This document shows positions 10,308-20,149 of a stretch of 64,000 nucleotides of DNA, piece by piece. This DNA comes from Macrobrachium rosenbergii. Taxonomy: Eukaryota > Arthropoda > Malacostraca > Decapoda > Palaemonidae. The notes beneath the pieces are model-generated. The model saw nothing but the letters and a program-made list of their open reading frames with translations, did no database searches and was not told the DNA's origin. Made by a program: the position numbers and the translations under genes. Numbering within the stretch: the first letter of the stretch is position 1; every line of letters begins with the position of its first letter. The DNA is taken from contig NC_089777.1 in NCBI RefSeq assembly GCF_040412425.1, positions 37,235,037 to 37,299,036 of the forward strand, read 5' to 3'.

Positions 10308-11243
10308 AAGTCGGCAGTTTTTAGGAGGTAAAGAATGTAACATCTCTTCTTTACTCTGTAGTCCATCCAGCGGAATTTTTACTTTACCTAAGATCTTCGA
10401 GAGGCCTATCGATGCTACAATAAAGGGTTACACATCCATTCTGAACTCAGTGTTCAAGCATTTAGGTGTGAACATTCCCTCAGACCCGGACATTTCAGGC
10501 TTAGTCAAGTCTTTTGACACCAGGAAACGGAAGTCTCAGCAGCCAGTGTCTTGGAACCTAGATGTGGTCCTGCATTGGTTGTCAGGCCCTCCTTTTGAAC
10601 CTATGCATGCGTCCTCCTTTAGGGGTCTGTCTAGAAAGACACTTTTCTTAATCTCTTTAGCAGCAGCAAAAAGGGTCAGCAAGTTGCAATCTCTGGACAA
10701 ACAAGTTGGTTTTGTGCAAGAGACAGCTATTTGCTCATATATTTTAGGCTGCTTAGCCAAAAATGAGAACCCATCTAACCCCTGGCCTTGTTCTTTTTCC
10801 GCCCAGAATCTTGCAGAACTGGTGGGACCTTTGGAACAAGAGAGAGTATTGTGCCTAGAGTATTGAGGTACTACCTCGAGAGAACCAAGAATATCAGAGG
10901 GGATTCTAGTAACCTCTGGTGTTCTGTCAAGAACCCTTTACATCCTCTCTCCAAGAATGCTATCTCTGTCTTTTTGAGAGACATTATTATAGAGTCTCAC
11001 TTGGGAATTCAGGAGAATAATTTACCTTTGTTAAAGGTAAAAGCACATGAGGTACAGGCAGTAGCCACTTTGTTGGCTTTTAAACGCAACCTCTCTCTAA
11101 TTACCATAATCCAGTCGACTTATTGGGAGTGTTGCTCAATCTTCACCAACCATTATTTATATGACATCGAAACTGTGTTCGAGGACTACAGCATGCTGGG
11201 TCCGTTCTCCGCGGCTGGCATGGCACTAGGGAATGAAGGGTAG
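10308..11243 (+). pseudogene. Tyrosine recombinase of DIRS A, 3' part
   Basis: The sequence resumes directly after the GGCT duplication with AKSAVF and runs through two open frames (to 10866 and 10788-11243). The core includes LAAAKRVSKLQ (first catalytic Arg region), KAHEVQAVATLLAF, and STYWECCSIFTNHYL with the nucleophilic Tyr region. The second catalytic Arg of the H-x-x-R box is Gln here (HEVQ). Element C has HEVR at the same site. A frameshift near 10860 also breaks it. Confidence 0.82.
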
Positions 11244-11320
11244 GAGTGATCCTTCTATTTCTCTATCTCCTAGCCTTGATCAGGGTTGTTGAGTTTTTGG
11301 GAAGCTGGGGATACTTAGTA

Positions 11321-11671
11321 CAGGCAGACCCCGGTTAACGGCGGGCTCGGTTAACAGCGATCCGGTTTTATGGGGCTTGTCTAGCGACGAAAATCGGTAA
11401 TTTTCGGTGCTGAAAATTGCAGATTTCCGCTTATCGGCGCCGATACATACCTAACAGAGGCGCCGATAACCAAAATTCAGCGCTTTTTGGTGCTGATAAC
11501 CAAAAATCAGCGCTTTTTGGCGCTGATAACCAAAAATCGGCGCTTTTTGGCGCCGATAACCCTGAAAATCGCAGAAAAAATGCCAAAATCGCCAATTTTC
11601 GGTTAGAGGCGATTTTCAGTTATCATCACACCCTCAGAAACGGAACCCCGCAGATAACCGGGGACTGCCTA
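11321..11671. mobile_element. Pogo/Tigger-like MITE with internal 30-bp repeats
   Basis: The left end CAGGCAGACCCCGGTTA and the right end (reverse complement TAGGCAGTCCCCGGTTA) form terminal inverted repeats. TA occurs on both sides (11319-11320 and 11672-11673). This looks like a pogo/Tigger non-autonomous element of 351 bp. Inside, a 30-bp unit built on cgctttttggcgctgataac repeats about three to four times between 11460 and 11570, which produces a spurious repetitive open frame. Confidence 0.7.
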
Positions 11672-12095
11672 TACCTGGAATACCCTCCGATCTTCGTTTT
11701 TAATGGATAGATATTATATGTTTTTCAAATGGTGGACAGGTAACTTAGTTTTATGGTCGTGTGCTAGCTGATGTCTATTTTTCGCCCAGGGCAAGGGCAA
11801 TCGTTTTGTTTGAGCTCTGTTGAGTCATAGAACTACTCCCTGACCACAAAGCTTCCACTGAAGTAGGGGCAATCCTGACACTACCAGTCATGTCCCTACG
11901 GGTCAAGATGAGCAACGACCAAGAGGCAGTTTCTTCCTGCTCTTGCTCTCTCCCTAGGTAAGGTTACAACAAGCATTACCACAATGCTAGCCTTTTTTTC
12001 TATTTCAAATGCATTCCTTTATAATGTTTTTCGAGTAGTACATGTCCATTCTTCCCACCTCCTATCAGTGTGGGATTCAGCTGTGTAATTACAGT

Positions 12096-12180
12096 GCTTG
12101 GTAAGTTTCATATATAAAAATGACATTTTTATAATAAAATAGGTTTTTATATATACAGTACTTCCCAAGTAATTACATGA
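12096..12180 (+). repeat. Internal copy of the DIRS terminal motif
   Basis: tgtaattacagtgcttggtaag is followed by aaaatgacatttttataataaaat and then by the inverse motif near 12160. The same arrangement occurs at 19820-19905 in element B, so it is a family feature, perhaps the internal complementary region known from DIRS-1. Confidence 0.5.
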
Positions 12181-12225
12181 ACAGAGCCCGTCCCGCCCCC
12201 CGCACATGGGCACATGGACATAGAG

Positions 12226-12420
12226 CATAAACGAACAGAGCTCTTCAGCTACGTTGTACCTATTCTTCCCCGAAAGTGGGCGGGGCACTTACCTGCACCA
12301 AAACAAAAGAGCACTACCATGAATTTTCAGTTCTTAAGGTGCTGTTTAAAATAGAAACTATAGCTACGTAATTACTTGGTAAGTACATATAAAACTTTAT
12401 TTTATTATAAAAATGTCATA
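12226..12420 (-). repeat. Right inverted terminal repeat of DIRS element A
   Basis: This is the reverse complement of the left end blocks: gaagaataggtacaac, cccgcccac, ggtagtgct and cttaccaagtaattac. It sets the right border of element A, about 660 bp before the YJU2 start codon. Confidence 0.72.
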
Positions 12421-13076
12421 TTTGTTATTTTTGTAATTTTCATAATTCTTCATATGGTACAAGCTCCTGTTTACATTTAGAACATTCCTTTTTGAGAAGT
12501 ATATGGGATGCTCTGAACATGCATAGTATATTTTAAAGGTATTAACTAAATCATTATATGGTGGATATATTTTTGTAATATCACAACTACATTCTGTATT
12601 TTTGTACTGCCAGACTATAAAGGTGGATTCTCATTATTATTAGGATTGATAAATAGTTTAGCCAGACCACTAATTTGACAATAGTAATTATCATAGAGTG
12701 GCCCAAAGGGTTGTTTATAATAAATATACTTAGATTCTATTTAATACTTGTTACAATGGTGGTGGAAGAGCCTGTTATAAATATAAACATTTATCATGAA
12801 TTTTCATTTATTTATTGTGATTTTTCATTCTTTTCATTAGGAACTATAAAGAGCCAAAACAGGAAATCTTCAGAAGCATCACAGACATCAAGTATTGAAG
12901 AACAAAATCAAGCTCCACTACAGATGGTGTGTGTCATTGAAGATCACATGGTGAACTGTATGGGTAAAAATACTGTGACAGTTGTTTAGGATTTCCTCAG
13001 AAATTTTAGTTGCTTTTGAAAGACGGGAGGTTAAAGGATTACAGTTTTGGGTTGAGTCTCTTCCCTGTAGTACAAA
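12421..13076. other. AT-rich flank upstream of YJU2
   Basis: No transposon is recognised here. There is a splice-acceptor-like ttcattcttttcattag ending at 12840 and a second one, ctcttccctgtag, ending at 13070, six bases before the YJU2 ATG. The latter may be the acceptor of a 5' UTR intron. Confidence 0.4.
12841..12989 (+). CDS. Candidate terminal exon of an unidentified gene
   Basis: After the acceptor-like sequence ending at 12840, one frame stays open for about 49 codons to a TAG at 12987-12989. It begins KSQNRKSSEASQTSS and ends MGKNTVTVV. The composition looks protein-like and there is no transposon motif. It could be the last exon of an upstream gene, a 5' exon of YJU2 in an unrelated frame, or chance. 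I do not recognise the product. Confidence 0.25.
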
Positions 13077-14156
13077 ATGTCAGAACGGAAAGTTTTAAAC
13101 AAGTATTATCCTCCTGATTTTGACCCTTCAAAGATCCCCAGGGCAAGATGCCCAAGAAACAGACAATTTACTGTCCGTTTGATGGTTCCATGTAATATCA
13201 AGTGTCATACGTGTGGGGAATATATTGCCAAAGGAAAAAAATTCAATGCACGGAAAGAAGACGTGGAAGACATGACTTACCTAGGAGTTCGTATATACAG
13301 GTTTTACATAAAATGCCCTGGTTGTCTGGCAGAGATTTCCTTCAGAACAGACCCAGAAAGTACCGATTATGTCATTGAAGCAGGTGCCCACAGAAATTTT
13401 CAGGCACTGAAATTGGCTGAAGAGCAGGCAGCTAGGGAAGAAAGAGAAGCCAAAGAAGAAATAGAGTCCAACCCAATGTTACTGTTGGAAAATCGCACAC
13501 AGCAATCCCAGTATGAAATGGAAGTTCTCGAGTCTTTGGAGGATCTTCGTGACATGAATGAGCGTCATGCTGGCATCGATTTAGCGAAGATTACTGAAAA
13601 ATATGAAGAGGAAAGAAAGATGACACAAGAACAACGTGAAGAAGCTGAGAGATTGGAGGCATTGAAAGCCTTGGGTTATAAAATGATAGAAGGACAGATG
13701 GTTAAGCAAGTTGCACCTGAGGATTTGTTAGAAAGCCAACCCTCAAAAAAATTTAAACCATTAGTTCAAAATACTGCCAAGACACATCAGATAACACCAG
13801 CTGACAAACATATAGATGTCCCCAGAAAGAATACAATGAAGTCAAAACTTACAGGATTGATTAAAGTAAAGGGTGATAAAAATTCCAGCAAAGGTGAGAA
13901 GAGCAATGAAAATACAGGGATTAACTCTGAAATCACAAAAGATGACAAAAGTAAGGAATTGGCAAAAAGCAATTCGTCAGATTTACCAGAGCCACAGGTA
14001 GGTTCAACTCTCTCCTCAAAATCTGTTGCAACTCTTTTATCAAGTAAAGCCACCACTACAAAACCACCCAGTGGAGTTGATGCACCAAAGGCATTAAATG
14101 GGCTTTCCTTTTTAGGGGCATATTCTGATTCAGAATCTGGGGAAGAGAGTAACTGA
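13077..14156 (+). CDS. YJU2: Splicing factor YJU2 (CCDC94 family)
   Basis: A complete 359-residue frame with no intron. The first 110 residues are the highly conserved YJU2 head: [20 protein letters not shown], then two Cys pairs, C43-x2-C46 and C80-x2-C83, that would hold a zinc ion, and [10 protein letters not shown]. Residues about 110-225 are very rich in Glu, Lys and Arg and are likely helical. The tail (225-359) is Lys/Ser-rich and low complexity, ending in an acidic ESGEESN. YJU2 joins the spliceosome with the NineTeen complex and promotes the first (branching) step in the nucleus. Human YJU2 is about 320 residues, so the length fits. The start is supported by homology and an A at -3. 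The absence of introns suggests either a retrocopy or a naturally single-exon gene; no poly(A) tract follows, and the frame is intact. Confidence 0.95.
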   Translation: MSERKVLNKYYPPDFDPSKIPRARCPRNRQFTVRLMVPCNIKCHTCGEYIAKGKKFNARKEDVEDMTYLGVRIYRFYIKCPGCLAEISFRTDPESTDYVIEAGAHRNFQALKLAEEQAAREEREAKEEIESNPMLLLENRTQQSQYEMEVLESLEDLRDMNERHAGIDLAKITEKYEEERKMTQEQREEAERLEALKALGYKMIEGQMVKQVAPEDLLESQPSKKFKPLVQNTAKTHQITPADKHIDVPRKNTMKSKLTGLIKVKGDKNSSKGEKSNENTGINSEITKDDKSKELAKSNSSDLPEPQVGSTLSSKSVATLLSSKATTTKPPSGVDAPKALNGLSFLGAYSDSESGEESN

Positions 14157-14834
14157 GTGTGATGTAAAGGTGACTTGTTTTATATTCATAGAACCCTGTA
14201 CATGTTAGTGTTAGAAAGCAGAGATAAGTGACTTGTTTGTGTCAGTTAGTTCTGGCATTGCTCTTTATTTACTTTACCATCATCCTTATTGCCTTCAGTG
14301 CTACACGACTCAAAGGGCCTCTGTGAAATTCTACCACTCGTGTCTTTCTTGTGCTTCATCTTCCACGAATCCCCACTCATCTCCATCTTTCCTTCTCATA
14401 ATTCTTATCTAAGTAGATTAGGGTCTTCCGACTCTTCTGGTGCCTATAGGAGCCCAGCTGACATTACCATATATTATTCTCCCAAGTGTTCATGGGACAT
14501 GTCCAAACCATGTCCATCTTCTTTTCATCATTTTCTACATATGGATCTTCAGTTGGTTCTCTTTTGGCATAATTTCTGATTCTTCCCTGGAATTTAACAC
14601 CTAATATTCTTTTTAAAGCTTTATTTGCAAATCAGCAAAATCTTTGATATATAGTTTCATTGACATATGATTCATGTACATAAAGCAGTAGAGATTGCAA
14701 AAGACATCTTATTTTACTTTTGTATGCAGTTTCAGTCTACTTGGTTTCCAAACCCTATTCAGTCTGCCCATTCTTTGATTTGGTTTGCCTTTTTAAGGTT
14801 CACTGAACTCCAGCTCGAGAGATCCTGTACTGGA
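14157..14834. other. Sequence 3' of YJU2
   Basis: Probably the 3' UTR and flank of YJU2. I see no AATAAA close to the stop codon and no gene. Open frames at 14289-14579 and 14667-14852 show no motif. Confidence 0.4.
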
Positions 14835-15020
14835 TATCATTGTTTTCTGTAAGTAACTTACTAAGTAATTACATAGCTATAGTTTCCACTTGAACGACAG
14901 CTTAGATTGAAAATTTTACGGGTAGCACTTTAATATAGTTTGTGTAGGTGATCAGCCTGTCCCACGAACAGAATATTGGAACGACCTAGCAAAAAATTCT
15001 CTTTCGTTTCCTGCCGTCAG
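14835..15020 (+). repeat. Left inverted terminal repeat of DIRS element B
   Basis: The sequence blocks acttactaagtaattacat, gctatagtttccact and gtgtaggtgatcagcctg match the reverse complement of the right end. Confidence 0.72.
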
Positions 15021-15239
15021 TGGTGGCAACACCTGGTCTGGCGGCAGCTTTTTTCGTTATTTAACGTTTATGATTCTTTAAATCCACCATCAGAACGCGT
15101 ATATTGAAGCCTTCAAACTGAAATCTTTCAGGATGAGTTTTTTCGTATTTTGTTTTACTGTACATTGATTCAGTCATCATTGAGCCGCCGTTAATGACGC
15201 CATTTGCATTTATGGCTTGTTTACTGGTTAAGCTTCTGA

Positions 15240-15900
15240 TGGCACTGATGATAGTTTTGCCTTAAAAGTAATTCTCGGATGTTACGACATTCCATTATAA
15301 AAGTAAATTGTATGTTACGCATTTTCATTAAGCCATGACTTTGGCAATTTATGAATTGTTTTCCAGCTATAATAGTTTTGTTTTTAAAAGTAATTCTCAA
15401 GTGTTACAACACTCCATTATCAAGTACAGTAATTGGTCTAGACACTCCATTATAAAATAATTGGTCTGTGTTAGGCTTTTCATTAGGCATAACCTTTGCA
15501 AGTAATGAATTGTTTTACGGCCTTAATCTACGAGTGAGCCGTAGATAATAATTTTGCCTTAAAAGTAATTCTTGTATGTTATGGCATTCCATTATAAAGT
15601 AATCGGTGTATGTCATGCCTTTTCATTAGGCATTAGCTTTTGCAATTCAGGAATTGTTTACCGACCATAGGCTGCTGGCGAAACGCCAATAATGGTTTTG
15701 CCTTAAAGTAATTTTCAGATGTTACTACATTGCATAATTATCTTTCATTAGCCATAATTTTGACAATTTATGATTTTTTTTCGGCCATATGCTTTGCGCA
15801 AGCCACCGATAATTGCATTAAAAGTAGTTCAAGGGTATTTTGCCATTTCATTAGGACTAACTTTTGCAATTATAGTATGATTTATTTACCAGACCTATGC
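15240..15900. repeat. Degenerate tandem repeat, unit about 115-175 bp
   Basis: The phrase gccttaaaagtaattct starts units at about 15255, 15375 (diverged), 15549, 15692 and 15807. Each is followed by a block with attccattataaagta, then cttttcattaggcat, then gcaatttatgaattg. Copies are diverged and vary in length. No coding potential is evident. Confidence 0.65.
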
Positions 15901-16079
15901 TTCCTGGAAGCCTCCTGTAGTTAAATGTTTAACATAACTGTTACAACTTCCTTTGCAGAACTGAAAGTGTTAGGCAGAAAGTAGTAAGGAGAGATTTAGG
16001 GTTTCTGGTGACGGCTACAAGTTGACGTCTTCAACAGCCAAGAACCAGCTTATGCTATGAACCTTCTAGCTTGCTGGCA

Positions 16080-16358
16080 CTGATTTCGCCCCCAGCACCC
16101 TCCTCATGCTCTTGGTGCCAGCGCTAGCACCCTGGCGCCAATTCTCTCTTACTAGCCGTCTTACCACTTGCTCATGCACCTGGCTCCCTTGCTTCCCTTT
16201 CCATACCCATGCCAGTCTTGTGTCTTGGTTAACAGATGTTACCCTTGTTATAGTGAAGTGTAGTGAAGTGGAGGAGGTGACTACTCGTCCCATGATGCTC
16301 CTAAACAGAAGGTCCCTGTCAAACTCCCCACGTTTCTTGGCTGGAAGCAAACTGGAAG
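16080..16358 (+). pseudogene. DIRS B gag-like fragment, 5' part
   Basis: Pro/Ser-rich coding-like sequence with ggtccctgtcaaactcccc, which matches element A gag at about 3382-3400. It is cut by the hAT insertion at 16358 and continues at 18549. Confidence 0.5.
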
Positions 16359-18540
16359 CACTATTGCCATATTTTTCTAGTGGAATTATCATACTCAGGC
16401 CTCAAAACTATCGTTTTTTTAATAGAATTATCGTGTGAATTATCGTATTTATGATATAATTATCATACGCTTCCCTACTGATATGTTATACAGCAGAAAG
16501 GTATAAAACATTTTCTAGTGCTAATTTAGGCACTTACTATTGTACATACCAGTAAGACATGTCATGATGATACCCAATAAATTTATTGCATAAAAGCTGC
16601 ACCTGAAAAGTTCTTGTAATTAAAATAATAAATACTTTAAGATGAAGCCTATGCAAAATAGAAGGAATACAGCAGTAATTCATTCATGGGATCTTCTTAA
16701 TTTATTCAAAACAAAACATTATATAATTAATTTCCACTCCTGAATACAAAATGTTCTTGAAGACAATATAATTATCCAAAATTTAAGGTAAAAGATACAA
16801 AAATTGCAATAAAAAAAGGGAGGGAAATATTAATTCTTCACACACCAGGAAGGAAAATGTTCATGAACATTGAACAGAATAAAGGAACTTAATCATTGAT
16901 GCAGTCTTCACACACTGGGAAGGAAAATATTAAGTAAATGAACACTGAACAAGACAAAAATACTCAATCATGCAGTACACACACAGTAATTCAGCTGCAA
17001 AAAACAAAAAAACAAAAAATCACTAGTCTTCGAACTTATCATCTTTCACATTTTCATAAGTACTTGTGAATTATTAATTTGAGCAACCATCTCCTTTGAA
17101 GGTTTGAACTGAATGCAGGAATTCTGCCTCTTTGTGCCATCAGAAGTCAGTAAAGCACTGTTAATTGTGTCTATGTTCAACCTACTCCTGGTTTTGGTTT
17201 TGAAAAGATTTAGTTTGCTGAAACCCCTCTCTCACTGGGCATTTGAATGGGGTAAGCTGAGGATGTCAAGAGCAAATTTTGCCAAATCAGGAAAGTTATT
17301 TTTGTCTCTTCTCAAAATATCTGACCAAAACTTGTCAACAGACACACTGCTGTCAAAACTGATTGAAGTTTTAAAGCTGGAAGAATCCTCCATTGATCAT
17401 CTATGTTTTGCATTAGTGATTTATCATTAGGAGGCACAATTAATGGTACTTCAGCAATGAGAGGATACAAAGAAGGAGTTACTTCCCTAAAAGAATTGGA
17501 AATTGCATTCTCAGGAATTAGACAATTTAGTTAGGAAATTACTTTGTCTCCAAAGTCATACCTTTTTCTAATTTCCAAAGTAGCTACTTTCAAGAATTGT
17601 TTGCAATGCTTATAAAAATCATCTACCTCTGGCTTCCTTTCCTTTAAATCTAGTTTATCAAGTTCACTTCGAACTCCAATCCCAAGGTACATTTCTGAGT
17701 CTGTGAGGTATTTATCTTGCCTACAAGGATCCAACAACTTAAGATCAGTTTTAGCAACATACTCTCTTTACATAAATAAGAAAAGCAATTCCTTGTAGAG
17801 CAAAATCAGTTTTTCATGCAGTACAGTTATTACAACTTTGTCTGACTGAAAAAGGGCATTGAAATGAGTGAATTTGGGTAATACCCATTCCAGAAAAAGA
17901 TAAAGTTTGATGAATGGGTTATGAAGGCTATTGTATATAAGCTCAGTAGATAAAACTCTTTCTGACAGCCAGATATCATTGAAATACAACAAAAGAGCAT
18001 CCCACTGCTCTAATACACAACTGACAATTGTAACTGACGAAAGCCACCTTGTTTGACAGGGATGTAACAGCTTATGAGGTTTCAAGTTAAGAAGTTGGAA
18101 TTCTACAAATTGTACAAATTCGCTTTGCCTTTTGCTGCTACATCTAAAATGATTGAAAATATCTCTTGGGAGATCTTCGCAACGTCTAGGTAGCGCTGTA
18201 CATGCCTCACTTGCACAGAGATGTGCTGAATGACAAATGCATTTCATGACAAAAATGCCTGGACACTGCTGGCGGAAGGGACTTGAAACAGAGTTATGCT
18301 CCCCCATCATCACATTATGACCGTCAGACCCAGTGTAAGTCAAAATATGTATAAGAAATATTACTCAATAAATTATTTGATGCAAACTACCTTGCTGGAG
18401 GGACACTTGCAGAGTTTTGAATTATCTGGGAGGAGCAGAATTATCGTACAAATGCGTATAACACCTTGTGCTATTGTACATTGTACAAAGGCCCAAATTA
18501 TCGTACATGTACGATAATTATCGTATGAATGGCAACCCTG
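16359..18540 (-). mobile_element. hAT-superfamily DNA transposon nested in DIRS element B
   Basis: It is flanked by a perfect 8-bp duplication ACTGGAAG (16351-16358 and 18541-18548), the hallmark size for hAT. The ends are CACTATTGCCAT at the left and, as reverse complement, CAGGGTTGCCAT at the right. The minus strand encodes a hAT transposase missing its N-terminal part. Near the ends, several short regions repeat the motif attatcgta. At 2182 bp it is short for an autonomous member. Confidence 0.88.
17046..18343 (-). pseudogene. hAT transposase, N-terminally truncated and frameshifted
   Basis: The longest piece (17768-18343) begins in the RNase H-like catalytic core with GSDGHNVMMGEHNSVS and includes CICHSAHLCASEACTALPRR and CQTRWLSS, both common in animal hAT transposases. 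A second piece covers 17531-17737. The C-terminal dimerisation segment is seen in the minus-strand frame near 17150-17260 as LPHSNAQCERGFSKLN, ending at a TGA at 17046-17048. The BED finger and first catalytic Asp region are absent, because the element end lies only about 200 bp upstream. Stops near 17531 and a frameshift near 17390 confirm inactivity. Confidence 0.85.
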
Positions 18541-18900
18541 ACTGGAAGTCCAAGGGAGGTCGGGGTGTTCCACATGGGCAGTTGCCCCCTCAGTCGAGCC
18601 TGTTGCGGTCCCAGGTATTGGCAGACAACCACTAAAAAGGCGTGTTGATGGATGTGTGTTGGAGGAGGTGGCTATCCAGCCCTATCGGATCTCATAAACC
18701 CAGTCTCTGTCAGACTCCCCTCAACCTGGGAGGAGGCACACTGTCGGTCCGTGGGAGTCCGAAAGGGTTTTGCCGCTAGATGGTTACCCCTCAGTCAAGC
18801 CTGTTGTCCGCAGGCCTTGACAGACAGGCATTGAAAAGGTGTCCATAAAGGTGTGCTTGCCTTGGCCATAGTGGCACTGATGGCATTTTTTCGGTTTACA
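18541..18900 (+). pseudogene. DIRS B gag-like fragment, 3' part, with a tandem duplication
   Basis: gtccaagggaggtcgg and cagttgcccc match element A gag near 3427. A second, diverged copy of the unit (ctctgtcagactcccctcaacctggga and so on) follows at about 18690-18860, so a unit near 190 bp was duplicated. All frames contain stops. Confidence 0.5.
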
Positions 18901-19099
18901 GATCCCAGTGTGAACAAGATAAGGATCCCGTTGTGAACAAGGCTCCCTTGACACTTTCGGGATCCCATTGTGGTTAGTTATGGATCACAGTGTAGACTAG
19001 TGACGCCAGTGGCGTTTTTCGGATTTATCTCAGCTGTTGTAAAGATATATCTCCCAGTTGGTGCATTAGTAGTTTTTGCCATTACTTTCCGAATCTGGA

Positions 19100-19560
19100 C
19101 AGAGTCAGAGAGTGCCCAAGTTCTGAGCTACCAAGTTCCGAGCGCCCGAGTTCTGAGCTCCTGAGTTGTTCCGAGCTCCCAGCTTCCGAGCGCCCAAATT
19201 CCAAGCTCCCAACTTCCAAGCTCCAAAGTTCCGAGCTCCCAACTTCCGAGCACCCAACTTCCGAGCTCCCAGGTTCTGAGTTCTGAGCCCCCGAGTTCCG
19301 AGCTCCAGAGTTCCGAGCTCCCAAGTTATGAGCTCCCAGGTTCCAAGTGCCCGAGTTCTGAGCTCCCAACTTCTGAGTGCCCAAGTTCCAAGCATCCATA
19401 TGTATCCTAGTGTCCAAGTGCTAAGTGGCCGCCGAGGTTCAGTGTCCGGGTGCACAGTGGCCTCTGAGTGTCCAGTGTCCGAGTGCACAGTGGTCGAGCG
19501 ACTACTATCCAAGCATCCAGTGTCCTTGTCCAAGTGCCCAGTGTCCAAGCTCCCATGTTT
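19100..19560. repeat. 15-bp minisatellite in the DIRS B gag region
   Basis: Degenerate units based on ttccgagctcccaac, about 15 bp long, fill this stretch with frequent g/a and t/c swaps. Because 15 is divisible by three, open frames on both strands show five-residue repeats. The second half (19420-19560) is more diverged (cagtgtccgagtg). Confidence 0.75.
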
Positions 19561-19939
19561 GCACGTCCACCTGTATCCTATGTCCACTCATTCTCCTGTC
19601 CGTTTCGAGCCAGCTGTCAGTTGTCTAACACCACACTCGGGACTACAGATGCTACCTCTCTGCTTTTCTACGTTGGTTTTGTCCATTCCTATGCTTTGTT
19701 GGAGACCATTCAGCACCAACTTAGTAATTTGTTGTGCCTGTTACACTGTCCACCGAAAGTGTGTTTGGAGTAGAATACTGTGTCATATATTCCACCTCCT
19801 GTCAATGTGGGATTGAGCTATGTAATTACACTGTACTTGGTAAGTTACTTATATAAAAATGACATTTTTATAATAAAATTAAGTTTTATATATACTTACC
19901 AAGTAATTACAGTATTGGAGCCCACCCTCCCCCTCTGAT

Positions 19940-20140
19940 GGACATAAGGCAGAAAACGAATGAGAATTGTTAGTTAGGTTGCTCCAATATTCCATTAGTG
20001 GGACAGGCTTATCACCTACACAAACTACTTTGAAGCGCTACCTGCGAAATTTTGAATCTAAGCTGCCACTGAAGTGGAAACTATAGCTATGTAATTACTT
20101 GGTAAGTATATATGAAACTTTATTTTATTATAAAAATGTT
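19940..20140 (-). repeat. Right inverted terminal repeat of DIRS element B
   Basis: The reverse complement matches 14835-15020 block by block. It ends in the cttggtaagtatata motif, with an AT-rich tail. Confidence 0.72.
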
Positions 20141-20149
20141 ATTTTTTTT

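Larger units (their letters stand above)
2470..12420 (+). mobile_element. DIRS-like element A, interrupted by Gypsy-A copy 1 and a pogo-type MITE
   Basis: The left end (2475-2645) and the right end (12226-12420, inverted) share about 170-190 bp that contain acttaccaagtaattac and a downstream cccgcccactttc block. Between them, on the plus strand, lie a gag-like reading frame (2827-3770), a region matching the sequence after RNase H in element C (3770-4060), and a tyrosine recombinase (5127-5237 continuing at 10308-11243). RT and most of RNase H are missing. Removing the nested 5.07-kb Gypsy-A element and one target duplication leaves about 4.9 kb. DIRS elements have split or inverted terminal repeats and a tyrosine recombinase in place of a DDE integrase, which fits. 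Confidence 0.75.
14835..20140 (+). mobile_element. DIRS-like element B, non-autonomous, with nested hAT
   Basis: The left end (14835-15020) and the inverted right end (about 19940-20140) share about 190 bp: cttacYaagtaattacatag, then tatagtttccact, gcagcttagatt, gtttgtgtaggtgat, cctgtcccac and gaatattgga in the same order. Inside are a tandem array (15240-15900), gag-like sequence (16080-16358 and 18541-18900), a minisatellite (19100-19560) and an internal terminal motif (19820-19905). I found no RT or recombinase. It is the same family type as element A but a different subfamily. Confidence 0.72.

Noticed and set aside
11417..11710. 97-codon frame with ten-residue repeats
   Set aside because: It is the translation of the internal 30-bp repeats of the pogo-type MITE and crosses the element's right end.
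19082..19587. Long repetitive open frames on the minus strand (Gly/Ala/Arg/Leu repeats)
   Set aside because: A product of the 15-bp minisatellite, open on both strands because the unit length is a multiple of three.
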